The notes beneath the pieces are model-generated. The model had not been told where the DNA came from, did not search any database, and worked only from the letters and a program-made list of their open reading frames with translations. A stretch of DNA of 64,000 nt from a virus, in the IMG/VR virus record IMGVR_UViG_3300009636_000004, positions 1 to 64,000 of that record; one strand, written 5' to 3'. Of this stretch, positions 40,529 through 48,731 are shown piece by piece; position 1 is the first letter of the stretch; every line of letters begins with the position of its first letter. Both the position numbers and the translations under genes were made by a program.

Positions 40529-41962
40529 TCATCTTTGTGTTGGTTCTGCTCCAGCTTCAACATCGAAGCCAAATTTTTTGATTAATTTCATTTCTTGTTC
40601 TGTGAATTTTGTTTCTTTCCCCGAAAATCTAGCACATATAAATGCGTAAAGATGAGGATAATCTTTATTTCTAAGTTTGACATAATTCACAAAATTATCC
40701 CAATTACGACAATAGGTAATACCATAATTACCTACCATACAAAATTGAATAAGAGCATCACAAAATTCTATTGCCTTAAAAAATGATTCTCGTTTGAGTG
40801 TTCCTTTGAAAATTCTAAATTCAATAGTATCATGATTGACAAGATTAACAGCTTCATATCTGTCACTGCGAGACAGTGTTCCGATGCGTTTAACTGTTCC
40901 GTATTTCTTTTTGCAAATACAGGAATAGTTACATGACCTTCTGCCAGCAATTGTTTCAATATGTGGTTGATTATTTTCATCATTCACGAATACCACAATT
41001 TTTGCTATAGTGAGAAGTGATAGAGGTTTCTTTGAACAGTGGATATGAAGACCACAATTACCTCTTTCACTGTTAAACGAAACCAAGTTATCAGGTAAAT
41101 TGTCAAAAAATTTATTCCAGCGAACAAGGTGTTCTTCCTTGGATGCTGGCTGTGTGCAAATTTCAAAGCCGCAACTTAAACTGCCATCTTCTTTCACAAT
41201 AGCAAAATCGCCAAATAAATCAATAACTTTTTGAGCTTTCACACCACGTTCCTCTTTGCTTTTATTTTGAACTTCAACTTCTAGTTCTATACCGTAATAA
41301 TGAGGCGGCTTACCTTGAAACTCAATTTTAGGTTTTTCTTCGTATGTGGTTATTGGGCCATAATAATTGAAACATTTATCGCATACTGAATATTTCCCCC
41401 TGATTTTGTGAGTTATTTTGTCTTTTTGGAAAGTGTTATTACACATAGGGCAAATCTTAAAAGATTTGTCAAAACATATCTTGCAGTAAATATTTTCCTT
41501 GTAAGTAAGAAAGTCTTGCCTGTTAAAGAATTTATGACAACAAGAACATTCTCTATAATTTACAGTAAAACAACGAAGACAAACGTTAGTTATGTTTAGG
41601 TCATTCTTTTCAGATATGCGATTTACTTCTTTTGATTCATTTTTATTATAAAGTTTATTACAACAAACACAAGTAATATAATGTTCTTTTGCACATTTGT
41701 CACATACCAAAGATTTATCTCCCATTATTTGAAATGAAGAATGAGCATCTAACTTTGTATGACAGCAGTTGCATTCTCCCGTCAATGTTCCGTTAAGGAT
41801 ATTATCTCTTCTACAAGCTGGGCAATCACAAGGCATTATATTCTCTTCTTTGATAAAAGTTTTTTCAGACGTATTTTCAGCCCGAATATAGTTGTCAGAA
41901 CTTTCTGGCATTGGTATTGGTTCGGTGAAAATTGATGTTGAATTTGGGTCTATGGTCGGCAT
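40529..41962 (-). CDS. Amidoligase with N-terminal zinc-ribbon array (477 aa)
   Basis: Residues about 45-215 carry at least five treble-clef/zinc-ribbon CxxC pairs (CPACRRD, CNCCHTK, CDKCAKE, CVCCNKL, CSCCHKF, CKICFDK, CPMCNNT, CDKCFNY). The catalytic amidoligase domain follows: YYGIELEVEV, VKEDGSLSCGFEICTQP, GNCGLHIHCSKK and DTIEFRIFKGTL. This is the glutamine-synthetase-like COOH-NH2 ligase fold. The zinc array probably binds the substrate protein or a nucleic acid. First gene of the operon with the second GATase II. Confidence 0.85.
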   Translation of the reverse strand: MPTIDPNSTSIFTEPIPMPESSDNYIRAENTSEKTFIKEENIMPCDCPACRRDNILNGTLTGECNCCHTKLDAHSSFQIMGDKSLVCDKCAKEHYITCVCCNKLYNKNESKEVNRISEKNDLNITNVCLRCFTVNYRECSCCHKFFNRQDFLTYKENIYCKICFDKSFKICPMCNNTFQKDKITHKIRGKYSVCDKCFNYYGPITTYEEKPKIEFQGKPPHYYGIELEVEVQNKSKEERGVKAQKVIDLFGDFAIVKEDGSLSCGFEICTQPASKEEHLVRWNKFFDNLPDNLVSFNSERGNCGLHIHCSKKPLSLLTIAKIVVFVNDENNQPHIETIAGRRSCNYSCICKKKYGTVKRIGTLSRSDRYEAVNLVNHDTIEFRIFKGTLKRESFFKAIEFCDALIQFCMVGNYGITYCRNWDNFVNYVKLRNKDYPHLYAFICARFSGKETKFTEQEMKLIKKFGFDVEAGAEPTQR

Positions 41963-41990
41963 TTTAATTGCTTTTCATTATTGAGCTTAT

Positions 41991-42018
41991 ATTATAACAC
42001 GTAGATATAAAATGTCAA
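41991..42018 (-). promoter_or_regulatory. Consensus promoter for amidoligase / GATase II operon
   Basis: -35 TTGACA, 16-bp spacer, -10 TATAAT. The bases 42019-42090 upstream hold nothing else I can support. Confidence 0.85.
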
Positions 42019-42090
42019 GAACTGTAATAATCTCATTTAGAATCCTTATTCATTGTTAAAATTATACACACAGAAATAATCTATCTTTTA

Positions 42091-42780
42091 TTAGATGTTG
42101 AACGTTCTAATAAATGGTGAATTTCTATTACAAGATAAATTAAAAAGTTTTTCAATTCTCTTTACAAATGTAGAAATGGTAACAAATCTTTTTGTGTAAT
42201 TTTTATTACCAAAACCACGAATTTCAATACGGGATGATTTATTTGTTCCATTACCGAAATGACACAAAGTTACACACCAATATTTGTCATTTACAATATC
42301 AACCATAGATTCAACCATAGACTTGAATAGACGAACTTTGGAAGGCGATTTTTTTTGAGTTGCTTTTAACACAGTTTGGCAATAACGATTATTTTCTCTA
42401 TTAAATTTTTTCAAAATTTGGTTCCATAATTTTGAAGAAATAAATGGAAGGGGATTAAAATTTTTCATTTTAGTTTTATCTGCTGAAGAAATATTGACAT
42501 GAAGGCCACAGGATGTATTAGTATTACCGTATTTATTGACAATATTAAACACTGTTTTTAGTACTTCCATTGATTCTTTGGGAGGTAGTGGTGCTGTTCT
42601 GATTTCCGTGGAATGATAACTATAGCCACAACCTGTAATACTACCATCCTCACCAATAATAATTTTTTTCTTCAATCCATAGATTTCTTTACAAAATTGA
42701 GTGAACTTGCTACTTCGGATACGACATTCTACTTCAAATCCTAACCGAATGTCAGTATCGTTAGTGAAAATAGCTTTCAT
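42091..42780 (-). CDS. Amidoligase, third family member (229 aa)
   Basis: Active-site elements RLGFEVECRI, EDGSITGCGYSYHSTEIRTA, TSCGLHVNIS and SSRIEIRGFGNKNY match the amidoligase fold, in a compact form lacking the zinc-ribbon extension. It differs strongly from the 40529 enzyme in sequence, so it is not a recent copy. It is six bases after a small helical gene. Confidence 0.8.
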   Translation of the reverse strand: MKAIFTNDTDIRLGFEVECRIRSSKFTQFCKEIYGLKKKIIIGEDGSITGCGYSYHSTEIRTAPLPPKESMEVLKTVFNIVNKYGNTNTSCGLHVNISSADKTKMKNFNPLPFISSKLWNQILKKFNRENNRYCQTVLKATQKKSPSKVRLFKSMVESMVDIVNDKYWCVTLCHFGNGTNKSSRIEIRGFGNKNYTKRFVTISTFVKRIEKLFNLSCNRNSPFIRTFNI

Positions 42781-42786
42781 AAAAAG

Positions 42787-43065
42787 TTAAGTAGTTTTTT
42801 GCCCTAGCCACCAATTAAGTTTACTACCAAATCCCTTTGCTTTGTCATAACATTTGCCGCGGAAAATATCTTTGTAATGATTATAAATTGTGAGCTTCAC
42901 ATTTTCAGGAAGAATCTTTAATTTATCAAGAAAATTAGACAATTGCTTATCTGTTAATCCTTTTTGGTGAGCATATTCAGCAATTCTCCATTCAGGTGAA
43001 CCTTTGAGAAATAAATCAGATGCTACAATAGCAATTTCTTTCTCTCTTTGATTCAATTTTTTCAT
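42787..43065 (-). CDS. Hypothetical helical protein (92 aa)
   Basis: A basic, all-helical protein (KLNQREKEIAIVASDLFLKG; RIAEYAHQKGLTDKQLSNFL) that resembles a helix-turn-helix but has no clear family. Its start lies within the T-run of the upstream terminator hairpin. Confidence 0.6.
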   Translation of the reverse strand: MKKLNQREKEIAIVASDLFLKGSPEWRIAEYAHQKGLTDKQLSNFLDKLKILPENVKLTIYNHYKDIFRGKCYDKAKGFGSKLNWWLGQKTT

Positions 43066-43094
43066 AAAAAACAGGGGCGATTTTACTCGCCCCT
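43065..43094 (-). terminator. Rho-independent terminator after 43137 gene
   Basis: An 8-bp GC-rich stem (AGGGGCGA/TCGCCCCT, 43073-43080 and 43087-43094) with a 6-base loop, followed on the minus strand by GTTTTTT (43072-43066). It would separate the 43137 gene from the amidoligase gene pair, or attenuate transcription into it. Confidence 0.75.
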
Positions 43095-43136
43095 ATTTTG
43101 TTGTTTGTTTTGTTGTTGTTGACCTAAATTGTGAAA

Positions 43137-43736
43137 TTATTGCTGGTCAACCGTGTAAGTGGAATAGCAGTCAGTCGTTCCGGGAGTTACCACATAGCCG
43201 CTGATACCAGCCACGATACCTTCCAAATCCTTGCAAGTCACGCCGTTGATTTTGAGAGCACTCTGAATTTGTTTAAGAGTCACTGGTGTTCCTTTTGACA
43301 AATATGCTTCAATTCGTTGAACTAAAGGGCTTTGCGTAGGATTGGGAGCATTAACGGATGGCGGAGTGGAGGCTGGAACACCTGCTGAGGGAGTAGTGGG
43401 TGTTGAAAATTCAAATACACGGAAAGGACCACTCATGTCCACATTTGTCAATCCGAGATTGGCAAGTGTGCCGTCATTTTCAAGACTTTCAATAATTGCC
43501 TTCACATCTTCATTTTTCACCCAATACTTGATACCAGACTGACTGTTAGGATTGGGATTCTCCAAACCGGGTAGAGTAAATTCACCGGCATTAACTGCTT
43601 CCCGAATTTCAGTGGTTACATCGTGAATGGAAAAACCACCCTTAACTTTGAGTTCCTTCACCGCATTAATCACTGCTTCCTTGAGTGTAAGTGAAGGCGT
43701 TGTTGCTACTGCTGTGCTATCTGCGCTTGTTTTCAT
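43137..43736 (-). CDS. Protein with two winged-helix-like modules (199 aa)
   Basis: The N-terminal half (LKEAVINAVKELKVKGGFSI, HDVTTEIREAV) and C-terminal half (TLKQIQSALKINGVTCKDLE) each look like a small DNA-binding helix-turn-helix module, joined by a Pro/Thr/Ser linker. A leader of about 50 bases and higher GC content suggest strong expression. Function unknown; a nucleoid-associated or regulatory protein is possible. Confidence 0.65.
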   Translation of the reverse strand: MKTSADSTAVATTPSLTLKEAVINAVKELKVKGGFSIHDVTTEIREAVNAGEFTLPGLENPNPNSQSGIKYWVKNEDVKAIIESLENDGTLANLGLTNVDMSGPFRVFEFSTPTTPSAGVPASTPPSVNAPNPTQSPLVQRIEAYLSKGTPVTLKQIQSALKINGVTCKDLEGIVAGISGYVVTPGTTDCYSTYTVDQQ

Positions 43737-43792
43737 ACTATTTTTTTGTTTTTCTTATTGATTTGTTTGGACTGTTATTTAAGTCTGGAGAA

Positions 43793-43820
43793 ATTATATC
43801 AGTGTTTTTTTAATTGTCAA
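43793..43820 (-). promoter_or_regulatory. Consensus promoter for gene at 43736
   Basis: -35 TTGACA, 16-bp spacer, -10 TATAAT. The -35 contains the TGA stop of the 59-residue gene. Confidence 0.85.
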
Positions 43821-43996
43821 GCATCTAACAAATGAGGATGAATAATTTTTATGGCTTTACAAAGAGAACGTCTTGCTAAATAAATTTTTTTCTTAGTTAA
43901 TGCTGGCCAATTACATTGAACCATTGCTAAAATGCGATTAGCATCAAATAAAGCATCATTTATTTTTTCAATTTGTATTTTACTTAGTGATTTCAT
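43817..43996 (-). CDS. Small helical protein downstream of PARP (59 aa)
   Basis: The frame opens MKSLSKIQIEKINDALFDAN and ends IIHPHLLDA, a basic all-helical sequence. It starts three bases after the PARP stop and ends inside the next promoter, so it is co-transcribed with the PARP and may be its partner. No family recognised. Confidence 0.6.
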   Translation of the reverse strand: MKSLSKIQIEKINDALFDANRILAMVQCNWPALTKKKIYLARRSLCKAIKIIHPHLLDA

Positions 43997-43999
43997 AAT

Positions 44000-45277
44000 T
44001 TATTTACATTCAAGAAGATGTGTAATGTTTACACGATTGTTAGCGTAAACAATCAATTCGTCATGATTAAGGCCGGTATTTGCCACAGTTGCCCAAATAC
44101 TATCATAACCTAATGGTGGGCGCGAACAATTTCCGTAACCTCTAGGATAATGAATTTTACCCATAGCAAATTTACAAATAAACAACCAACCAGCTTCACC
44201 TGTTGATTGTCCCCATCTTCCATAAGTGTATCCCAACGATTTACTTGAGTTAATAGCTCCGTAAACACCATTACCCCACATTTTACCGGCAATAGCTGCG
44301 GTTGAAGGCGGACTGGTTCTAAGGCCACTTTTTAGAATACTTAAACAATTTGCTTCAGATGTTCCATGAAAAACTTCCTTTGGATTATCAGAAATAAATG
44401 CGTTGTCCATTTCGTGAACTTTGATTTTGAATATATTACGAACTTTGATGCGATCATATCCGTGCATCCTGTTCTTGGAAGTTTCAAACCAACGTTCAAG
44501 GCGATTTGCATCGGGACCATTTTCAACATCAAGGTCAACTTTGAAAACTTGTTCAATAGTTGTTTTGTTGTCAGTTTTCTTTGAAGTATCAGCTTTTGGT
44601 TTAGTAATGGCTGCGTAAGATGCTTCAAGAGCATCAAGAATATCGTTTTGTTTCTGAATAGCAGTAACGTCAGGAAGAATTCTTCTAACATCAAATTTCA
44701 TACCTATACTTTGAGGAACTAAGCGAAGATAATCACTGACAAGCTTATCAAGTTGGTCATTATATCTGCTATTTTTGACAAATGGAACTGTATCTGCTAA
44801 TAAACTTCTTGCCTCAATAATTGCATCAGGAGTTACGATTCCCAAGGGAGTTTGGAATAATCCTGTAGTATCATTTAAAGTAATATTTGTGGTTGATGTA
44901 ATTTTATGAACATTTGATTTGACAAGACGTTCAATTAATTTATCAAGAATAGGACTACCTGAACTTCTGATAATTTGAGATTTGGCAATTTCATGAAGAT
45001 TACTAACTGCAACGGTAGGTGGTCTGGCAGATGCGACGGGTGTTGATGCATCAATGACTTTAGCTTCTGTATAACCTTTTGCTAATTTTTCCCCGATTTT
45101 CTTTTCCATGAAAGACTTGCCTACACCAGAAAAAGTCTTTGATTGAGGGTCATTGCCCACTCTTGCCCATTTTGTAACCACATCGTCATTATCATAAAGA
45201 ATAACTTCCCACCATTTATTATGATTGGCTTGAGCTTCTGCCCAAATGAATTTCTTTGATTCAATAATGTTTGCCAT
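44000..45277 (-). CDS. WGR-domain poly(ADP-ribose) polymerase-like protein (425 aa)
   Basis: Residues about 1-75 are a WGR domain (WWEVILYDNDDVVTKWARVG, with WAR at 37-39 in place of WGR). Residues about 90-225 resemble the helical PARP regulatory domain. From about 255 the ART catalytic domain has the full H-Y-E triad: His304 (VFHGTSEAN), Tyr350 (SSKSLGYTYG) and Glu407 (LNHDELIVYA), plus GKMWGNGVYGA. It should transfer ADP-ribose from NAD, releasing nicotinamide. PARP-1-type proteins are rare in bacteria and phages. The zinc fingers and BRCT domain are absent. Its own promoter puts the ATG about three bases from the start site. Confidence 0.9.
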   Translation of the reverse strand: MANIIESKKFIWAEAQANHNKWWEVILYDNDDVVTKWARVGNDPQSKTFSGVGKSFMEKKIGEKLAKGYTEAKVIDASTPVASARPPTVAVSNLHEIAKSQIIRSSGSPILDKLIERLVKSNVHKITSTTNITLNDTTGLFQTPLGIVTPDAIIEARSLLADTVPFVKNSRYNDQLDKLVSDYLRLVPQSIGMKFDVRRILPDVTAIQKQNDILDALEASYAAITKPKADTSKKTDNKTTIEQVFKVDLDVENGPDANRLERWFETSKNRMHGYDRIKVRNIFKIKVHEMDNAFISDNPKEVFHGTSEANCLSILKSGLRTSPPSTAAIAGKMWGNGVYGAINSSKSLGYTYGRWGQSTGEAGWLFICKFAMGKIHYPRGYGNCSRPPLGYDSIWATVANTGLNHDELIVYANNRVNITHLLECK

Positions 45278-45286
45278 ATTTTTTTT

Positions 45287-45314
45287 ATTATATCACGATT
45301 TTAGAAAAAGTCAA
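45287..45314 (-). promoter_or_regulatory. Promoter for the PARP gene
   Basis: -35 TTGACT, 16-bp spacer, -10 TATAAT, 9 bases before the ATG. The -35 contains the TGA stop of the cysteine-rich gene upstream. Confidence 0.8.
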
Positions 45315-45583
45315 GCTTTCTTCAATGGGCACCACTTGGGAATAGTCGTCTCTTTTTTTATCATATAAGGACGACAAGCACACGTAATTGGTTTGAACGG
45401 TTGTGTATCTACTTTGTAAATTGAATTGGGTTTTACCTTTTGTTTTGCCAATTTACAAACCGCTGCTACATCATCGTCACAAAACCAATCATGAGGGTCT
45501 GGGTCTGGAATAATAAGACAATTCGGACAGTTTATATTGACACAAGTTTTAAGAGTAGTAGTAGTTTCAGTTTTAGTTTTCAT
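45311..45583 (-). CDS. Cysteine-rich small protein (90 aa)
   Basis: Cysteines at CVNINCPNC, FCDDD..AVCKL, CACRP and WCPLKKA suggest metal binding. The N-terminus is Thr-rich. Last gene of the pncB-Pnkp-prs operon. No family recognised. Confidence 0.6.
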   Translation of the reverse strand: MKTKTETTTTLKTCVNINCPNCLIIPDPDPHDWFCDDDVAAVCKLAKQKVKPNSIYKVDTQPFKPITCACRPYMIKKETTIPKWCPLKKA

Positions 45584-45591
45584 AATAAATT

Positions 45592-46140
45592 TTATACATA
45601 GTTAAAATCTTCATAGTTGAATTCTTTAGTGTGTGGTGGAAGTTTTAAGTGAATATTAAGTTTATATCCTTTTTCCAAAAATTCTTTGTTATTGGCATTT
45701 TTCCAATAATAAAAAGTTTCTTCACTTATAATATCGTGGTAATCACTGTAAATATCATCTAATGTTTTCTGAAAACAAACATAATCATGTTTCATCCCAG
45801 CTAACCAAAGACACCTAAGAATTCTTGTGATTCTCAAAAAATTGTGATTTTTCATCGTAATCCAATAATCATTTTTCTCATAAAACCAAATCATTCGGGC
45901 AAGAGACGTTTGAATGGCACTTTGAATGATAGGGTCTTTTTTTATTATTTCTATATCTTCTTCGGTTAAAACGGGTGTATTTGGATGGCGTTTACTAGGA
46001 ATATCCGTAGGAAACATCCATTGAATTATATCGTTACTTTGACTAAGTTTATAATCTGGCAAACTTTGCATTTCAAATAATGTTCTGCCTCTATTATCCT
46101 TTGATTCATCGCGGAGAAATTTTATGATATGTGAGGGCAT
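45592..46140 (-). CDS. OGFr_N domain protein (182 aa)
   Basis: The pattern FLRDESKDNRGRTLFEMQSL, then IQWMFPTDIPSKRHPNTPVL, and IQSAIQTSLARMIWFYE..NHNFLRITRILRCLWLAG matches the opioid growth factor receptor conserved N-terminal region, a domain also seen in bacteria. In those proteins it is of unknown function. It overlaps the YopX-like gene by 19 bases. Confidence 0.75.
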   Translation of the reverse strand: MPSHIIKFLRDESKDNRGRTLFEMQSLPDYKLSQSNDIIQWMFPTDIPSKRHPNTPVLTEEDIEIIKKDPIIQSAIQTSLARMIWFYEKNDYWITMKNHNFLRITRILRCLWLAGMKHDYVCFQKTLDDIYSDYHDIISEETFYYWKNANNKEFLEKGYKLNIHLKLPPHTKEFNYEDFNYV

Positions 46141-46520
46141 ATTATATCAGGATTTTCAAAAATATTACCAATAATTTTGTAAAGATAATCTTTACAAAGA
46201 TGATTATTATGAAAGTCGTATAATCTTTTTCTTACTTTTACACGAAATCCAAATCCACAAAAAATAATATTTCCTTTACATATTCTAGTAGAATAAGGAG
46301 GCCCATCTTCTTGTTCAATCCATTCTACTATATCCCCTTCAAAAATTTCTTTATCACATCTATCTTTTAATCCCGTGAATAATTGAACTACTGAATTTTG
46401 GGGATTAAGTGAGTTTTCACAAATCAATTCTCCCCTAACTGAAATACCCAAAAAATCACGGGGATTACCCCATTTATTTAAAAGTTTATCCCATACTCTG
46501 AATTTTATAGTTCTGTTCAT
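46122..46520 (-). CDS. YopX-like protein (132 aa)
   Basis: IKFRVWDK at the start, LFTGLKDRCDKEIFEGDIVEW in the middle and LYKIIGNIFENP at the end are diagnostic of the YopX family, a common phage protein of unknown function with a beta-sandwich-like fold. It overlaps the prs gene by four bases. Confidence 0.85.
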   Translation of the reverse strand: MNRTIKFRVWDKLLNKWGNPRDFLGISVRGELICENSLNPQNSVVQLFTGLKDRCDKEIFEGDIVEWIEQEDGPPYSTRICKGNIIFCGFGFRVKVRKRLYDFHNNHLCKDYLYKIIGNIFENPDIICPHIS

Positions 46521-47512
46521 GTGAATAATTCGCTGACACTTTCATTATTGTGAATGTTTTTGATGGCTGTAGCAAATAAAGGTGAAACATCCACTATAAT
46601 TATTTTATTCTCACAACTATAAATTACAGCATTTTTACCATAACCAGAATCATCACCGTATAATTCCCATTTTTTATCAAAATTAACAGAGTTAGATACA
46701 AAAAGTTTCTCAATCAAACCGTTTTTGAATGCATCAATGAGTCGCTGATAACCTGTATCGGTAAAACATCCGTGTGAAATAGCACAATAAATTTTTACTG
46801 CGCCTTCTTCTTTACAAGCAGTTGCCGCTTCAACCAATGTTCCGGCTGATTCGGTAAGGTCATCAACAATAAGAACTTTCTTACCTTTAACATCACCAAT
46901 GAAATGTTTTACTTCAACCGAAGTTTCGTTGGTTCGTTTTTTTGAAATAATTACCAAATCAGTTTTTAGAGCAGTAGCATATTCTTCTGCACGTTTTACT
47001 GCTCCAACATCAGGACTTACCACAGCTTTTATTCCAATGTCTTTTATAACATTTATAAGAGCTGGTCTGAAAGATAATTGGTCGACAGGCAAATTAGTAA
47101 AACCAACTATTTGAGGGGAATGAAGGTCCATCGTAAGAATACGATTAACACCAGATGCCTTTAATAAATCCATTACTAATCTAGCAGAAATAGGAACACG
47201 GCTTTTATCTTTCCTATCCTGTCTAGCATAACCGAAATAGGGAATAACAGCAGTAATGCGCCCAGCCGAAGCCCGGCGTGCGGCATCACACATCACCAAA
47301 AGTTCCATAAGGTTGTCATTGACTGGTAATGAAGTGGATTGAATCAAAAAGACATCATTACCACGAATATTTTCCTTAAATTGACAATATCTTTCACCAC
47401 TTGGAAACGTTTTTAAATCAATCCTTCCTACAGGAATTGACAAACAACTGTTTCTCGAAAGGCAGATTTTTTCAACTAACGGTTTATTGGAACTACCTGA
47501 AAATATTTTCAT
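46517..47512 (-). CDS. prs: Ribose-phosphate pyrophosphokinase (PRPP synthetase, 331 aa)
   Basis: It makes PRPP from ribose-5-phosphate and ATP. The PRPP-binding loop is VLIVDDLTESAGTL, the flexible-loop/ATP site region is YFGYARQDRKDKSR, and the metal-binding region is TMDLHSPQIVGF. The length matches bacterial Prs. PRPP is the phosphoribosyl donor for PncB, encoded in the same operon. The Pnkp gene lies between them. Phage Prs enzymes are known in other NAD-salvage phages. Confidence 0.9.
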   Translation of the reverse strand: MKIFSGSSNKPLVEKICLSRNSCLSIPVGRIDLKTFPSGERYCQFKENIRGNDVFLIQSTSLPVNDNLMELLVMCDAARRASAGRITAVIPYFGYARQDRKDKSRVPISARLVMDLLKASGVNRILTMDLHSPQIVGFTNLPVDQLSFRPALINVIKDIGIKAVVSPDVGAVKRAEEYATALKTDLVIISKKRTNETSVEVKHFIGDVKGKKVLIVDDLTESAGTLVEAATACKEEGAVKIYCAISHGCFTDTGYQRLIDAFKNGLIEKLFVSNSVNFDKKWELYGDDSGYGKNAVIYSCENKIIIVDVSPLFATAIKNIHNNESVSELFT

Positions 47513-47515
47513 AAT

Positions 47516-47791
47516 TTATTCTTTTTCATCATCATCATCATCTATACCCAAATCTGCTTCTTCACCACCAAATTCTTCAAGAGCTTGTTGAATGGTAAAT
47601 GAAGTTCCATATTCAAAATTAATATTATCGAGAGATGAAATAAAATCATTATATGCTTCAGCAAACATCGAATAAGCTTCTTTATATTTTTTTTCTAATC
47701 GAAGTCGTTGTTGGATAATCTTTAGCATCCAAGGTGGATATACTTCTTTACCAATCTTTCCAATTTTCGATTGTTTAGATTTTGCTTTCAT
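47516..47791 (-). CDS. Hypothetical acidic-tail protein (91 aa)
   Basis: A basic helical N-terminal half (MLKIIQQRLRLEKKYKEAYS) and a strongly acidic C-terminus (GGEEADLGIDDDDDEKE). It lies one base after Pnkp and three bases before prs. No family recognised. Confidence 0.65.
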   Translation of the reverse strand: MKAKSKQSKIGKIGKEVYPPWMLKIIQQRLRLEKKYKEAYSMFAEAYNDFISSLDNINFEYGTSFTIQQALEEFGGEEADLGIDDDDDEKE

Positions 47792-47792
47792 G

Positions 47793-48731
47793 TTATTTAC
47801 AAAATTCGCTTATATGAGCAAATTTAAATCCACATCGTTCTGCAAATGTTCTGTCAGTTGTTTGGTCGCCCACCATAATACAATCAGAGGGGCACAGTTT
47901 GTATTTTTCAATAAAAATTGCTCCCATACCGACATGCGGTTTTCTACAATAGCAAGATACAGGAGGAATACTGTGTTGGCAATATAAAAAGTCAACTTTG
48001 ATACCAAGTTGCCGGTTCGTTTCCTCAAAACATTGAACTGCCATATCCTCTGAAATAATTCCTTTGGCAATGCCTGATTGATTTGATGCTCCAAGAATAA
48101 TAAATCCATTATCTTCTGCTTCTTTCACAATATTGGTCATTTTAGGATTTACTTTAATTTCTGAAAGTTTCGTTGGATAATCATATTCTCCAAGACTTTC
48201 ACGAAGAACACCATCATAATCCAAAATAATAGCTTTATGCTTGTATTGAGCCGGCCAAATTCTTTTGAAAGGAACTTCAATTATTTCATCAAACCCTTCT
48301 TCGGTTGTAGGTGGTTGAAATATTTTTCTGTAATGAAAAAGAGCTGCTGGTGGAAAAGCATTTGGGTCTTTCAATTTCTTAAAATCGTCTGGGCCGGGAA
48401 GTATTCCATATTTCCTAATCATCCGAAGGCAAACATTTAATTGTGCTTCTTCAAGAGAAGTAGTCAACCAATGACAGGTGATTTTGGCTCGTAATTGTTT
48501 TGCCAATTTAATGATAGAAGAACGGCTTTCTCTTGTTGGATAGGTATTATCAAGAACAACCTTTTCAACGCCATTAACAAGAGCATCTTCTACTATTTCT
48601 GTTTGGCCTTTAATACTACCACCTGTCATATCACGGTTAATTCTTTGATAATCGTCTTTGACAAATTGTTCAACCAATGTGCTTTTACCAGCAGCATTGA
48701 TACCCATTACTATGATAATGTGTTTACTCAC
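47793..48731 (-). CDS. Polynucleotide kinase-phosphatase (312 aa)
   Basis: The N-terminal kinase has Walker A GINAAGKST (10-18) and a lid region (CLRMIRKYGILPGPDDF). The C-terminal HAD phosphatase has DYDGVL (Asp171, Asp173, with Val replacing the usual Thr), SNQSGIAKG and GDQTTDRTFAERCG. This is the T4 Pnkp order (5'-kinase then 3'-phosphatase). It prepares RNA ends for the RNA ligases encoded at 7, 26 and 31 kb. Its start overlaps the pncB stop by four bases, so it is translationally coupled to NAD salvage. Confidence 0.9.
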   Translation of the reverse strand: MSKHIIIVMGINAAGKSTLVEQFVKDDYQRINRDMTGGSIKGQTEIVEDALVNGVEKVVLDNTYPTRESRSSIIKLAKQLRAKITCHWLTTSLEEAQLNVCLRMIRKYGILPGPDDFKKLKDPNAFPPAALFHYRKIFQPPTTEEGFDEIIEVPFKRIWPAQYKHKAIILDYDGVLRESLGEYDYPTKLSEIKVNPKMTNIVKEAEDNGFIILGASNQSGIAKGIISEDMAVQCFEETNRQLGIKVDFLYCQHSIPPVSCYCRKPHVGMGAIFIEKYKLCPSDCIMVGDQTTDRTFAERCGFKFAHISEFCK

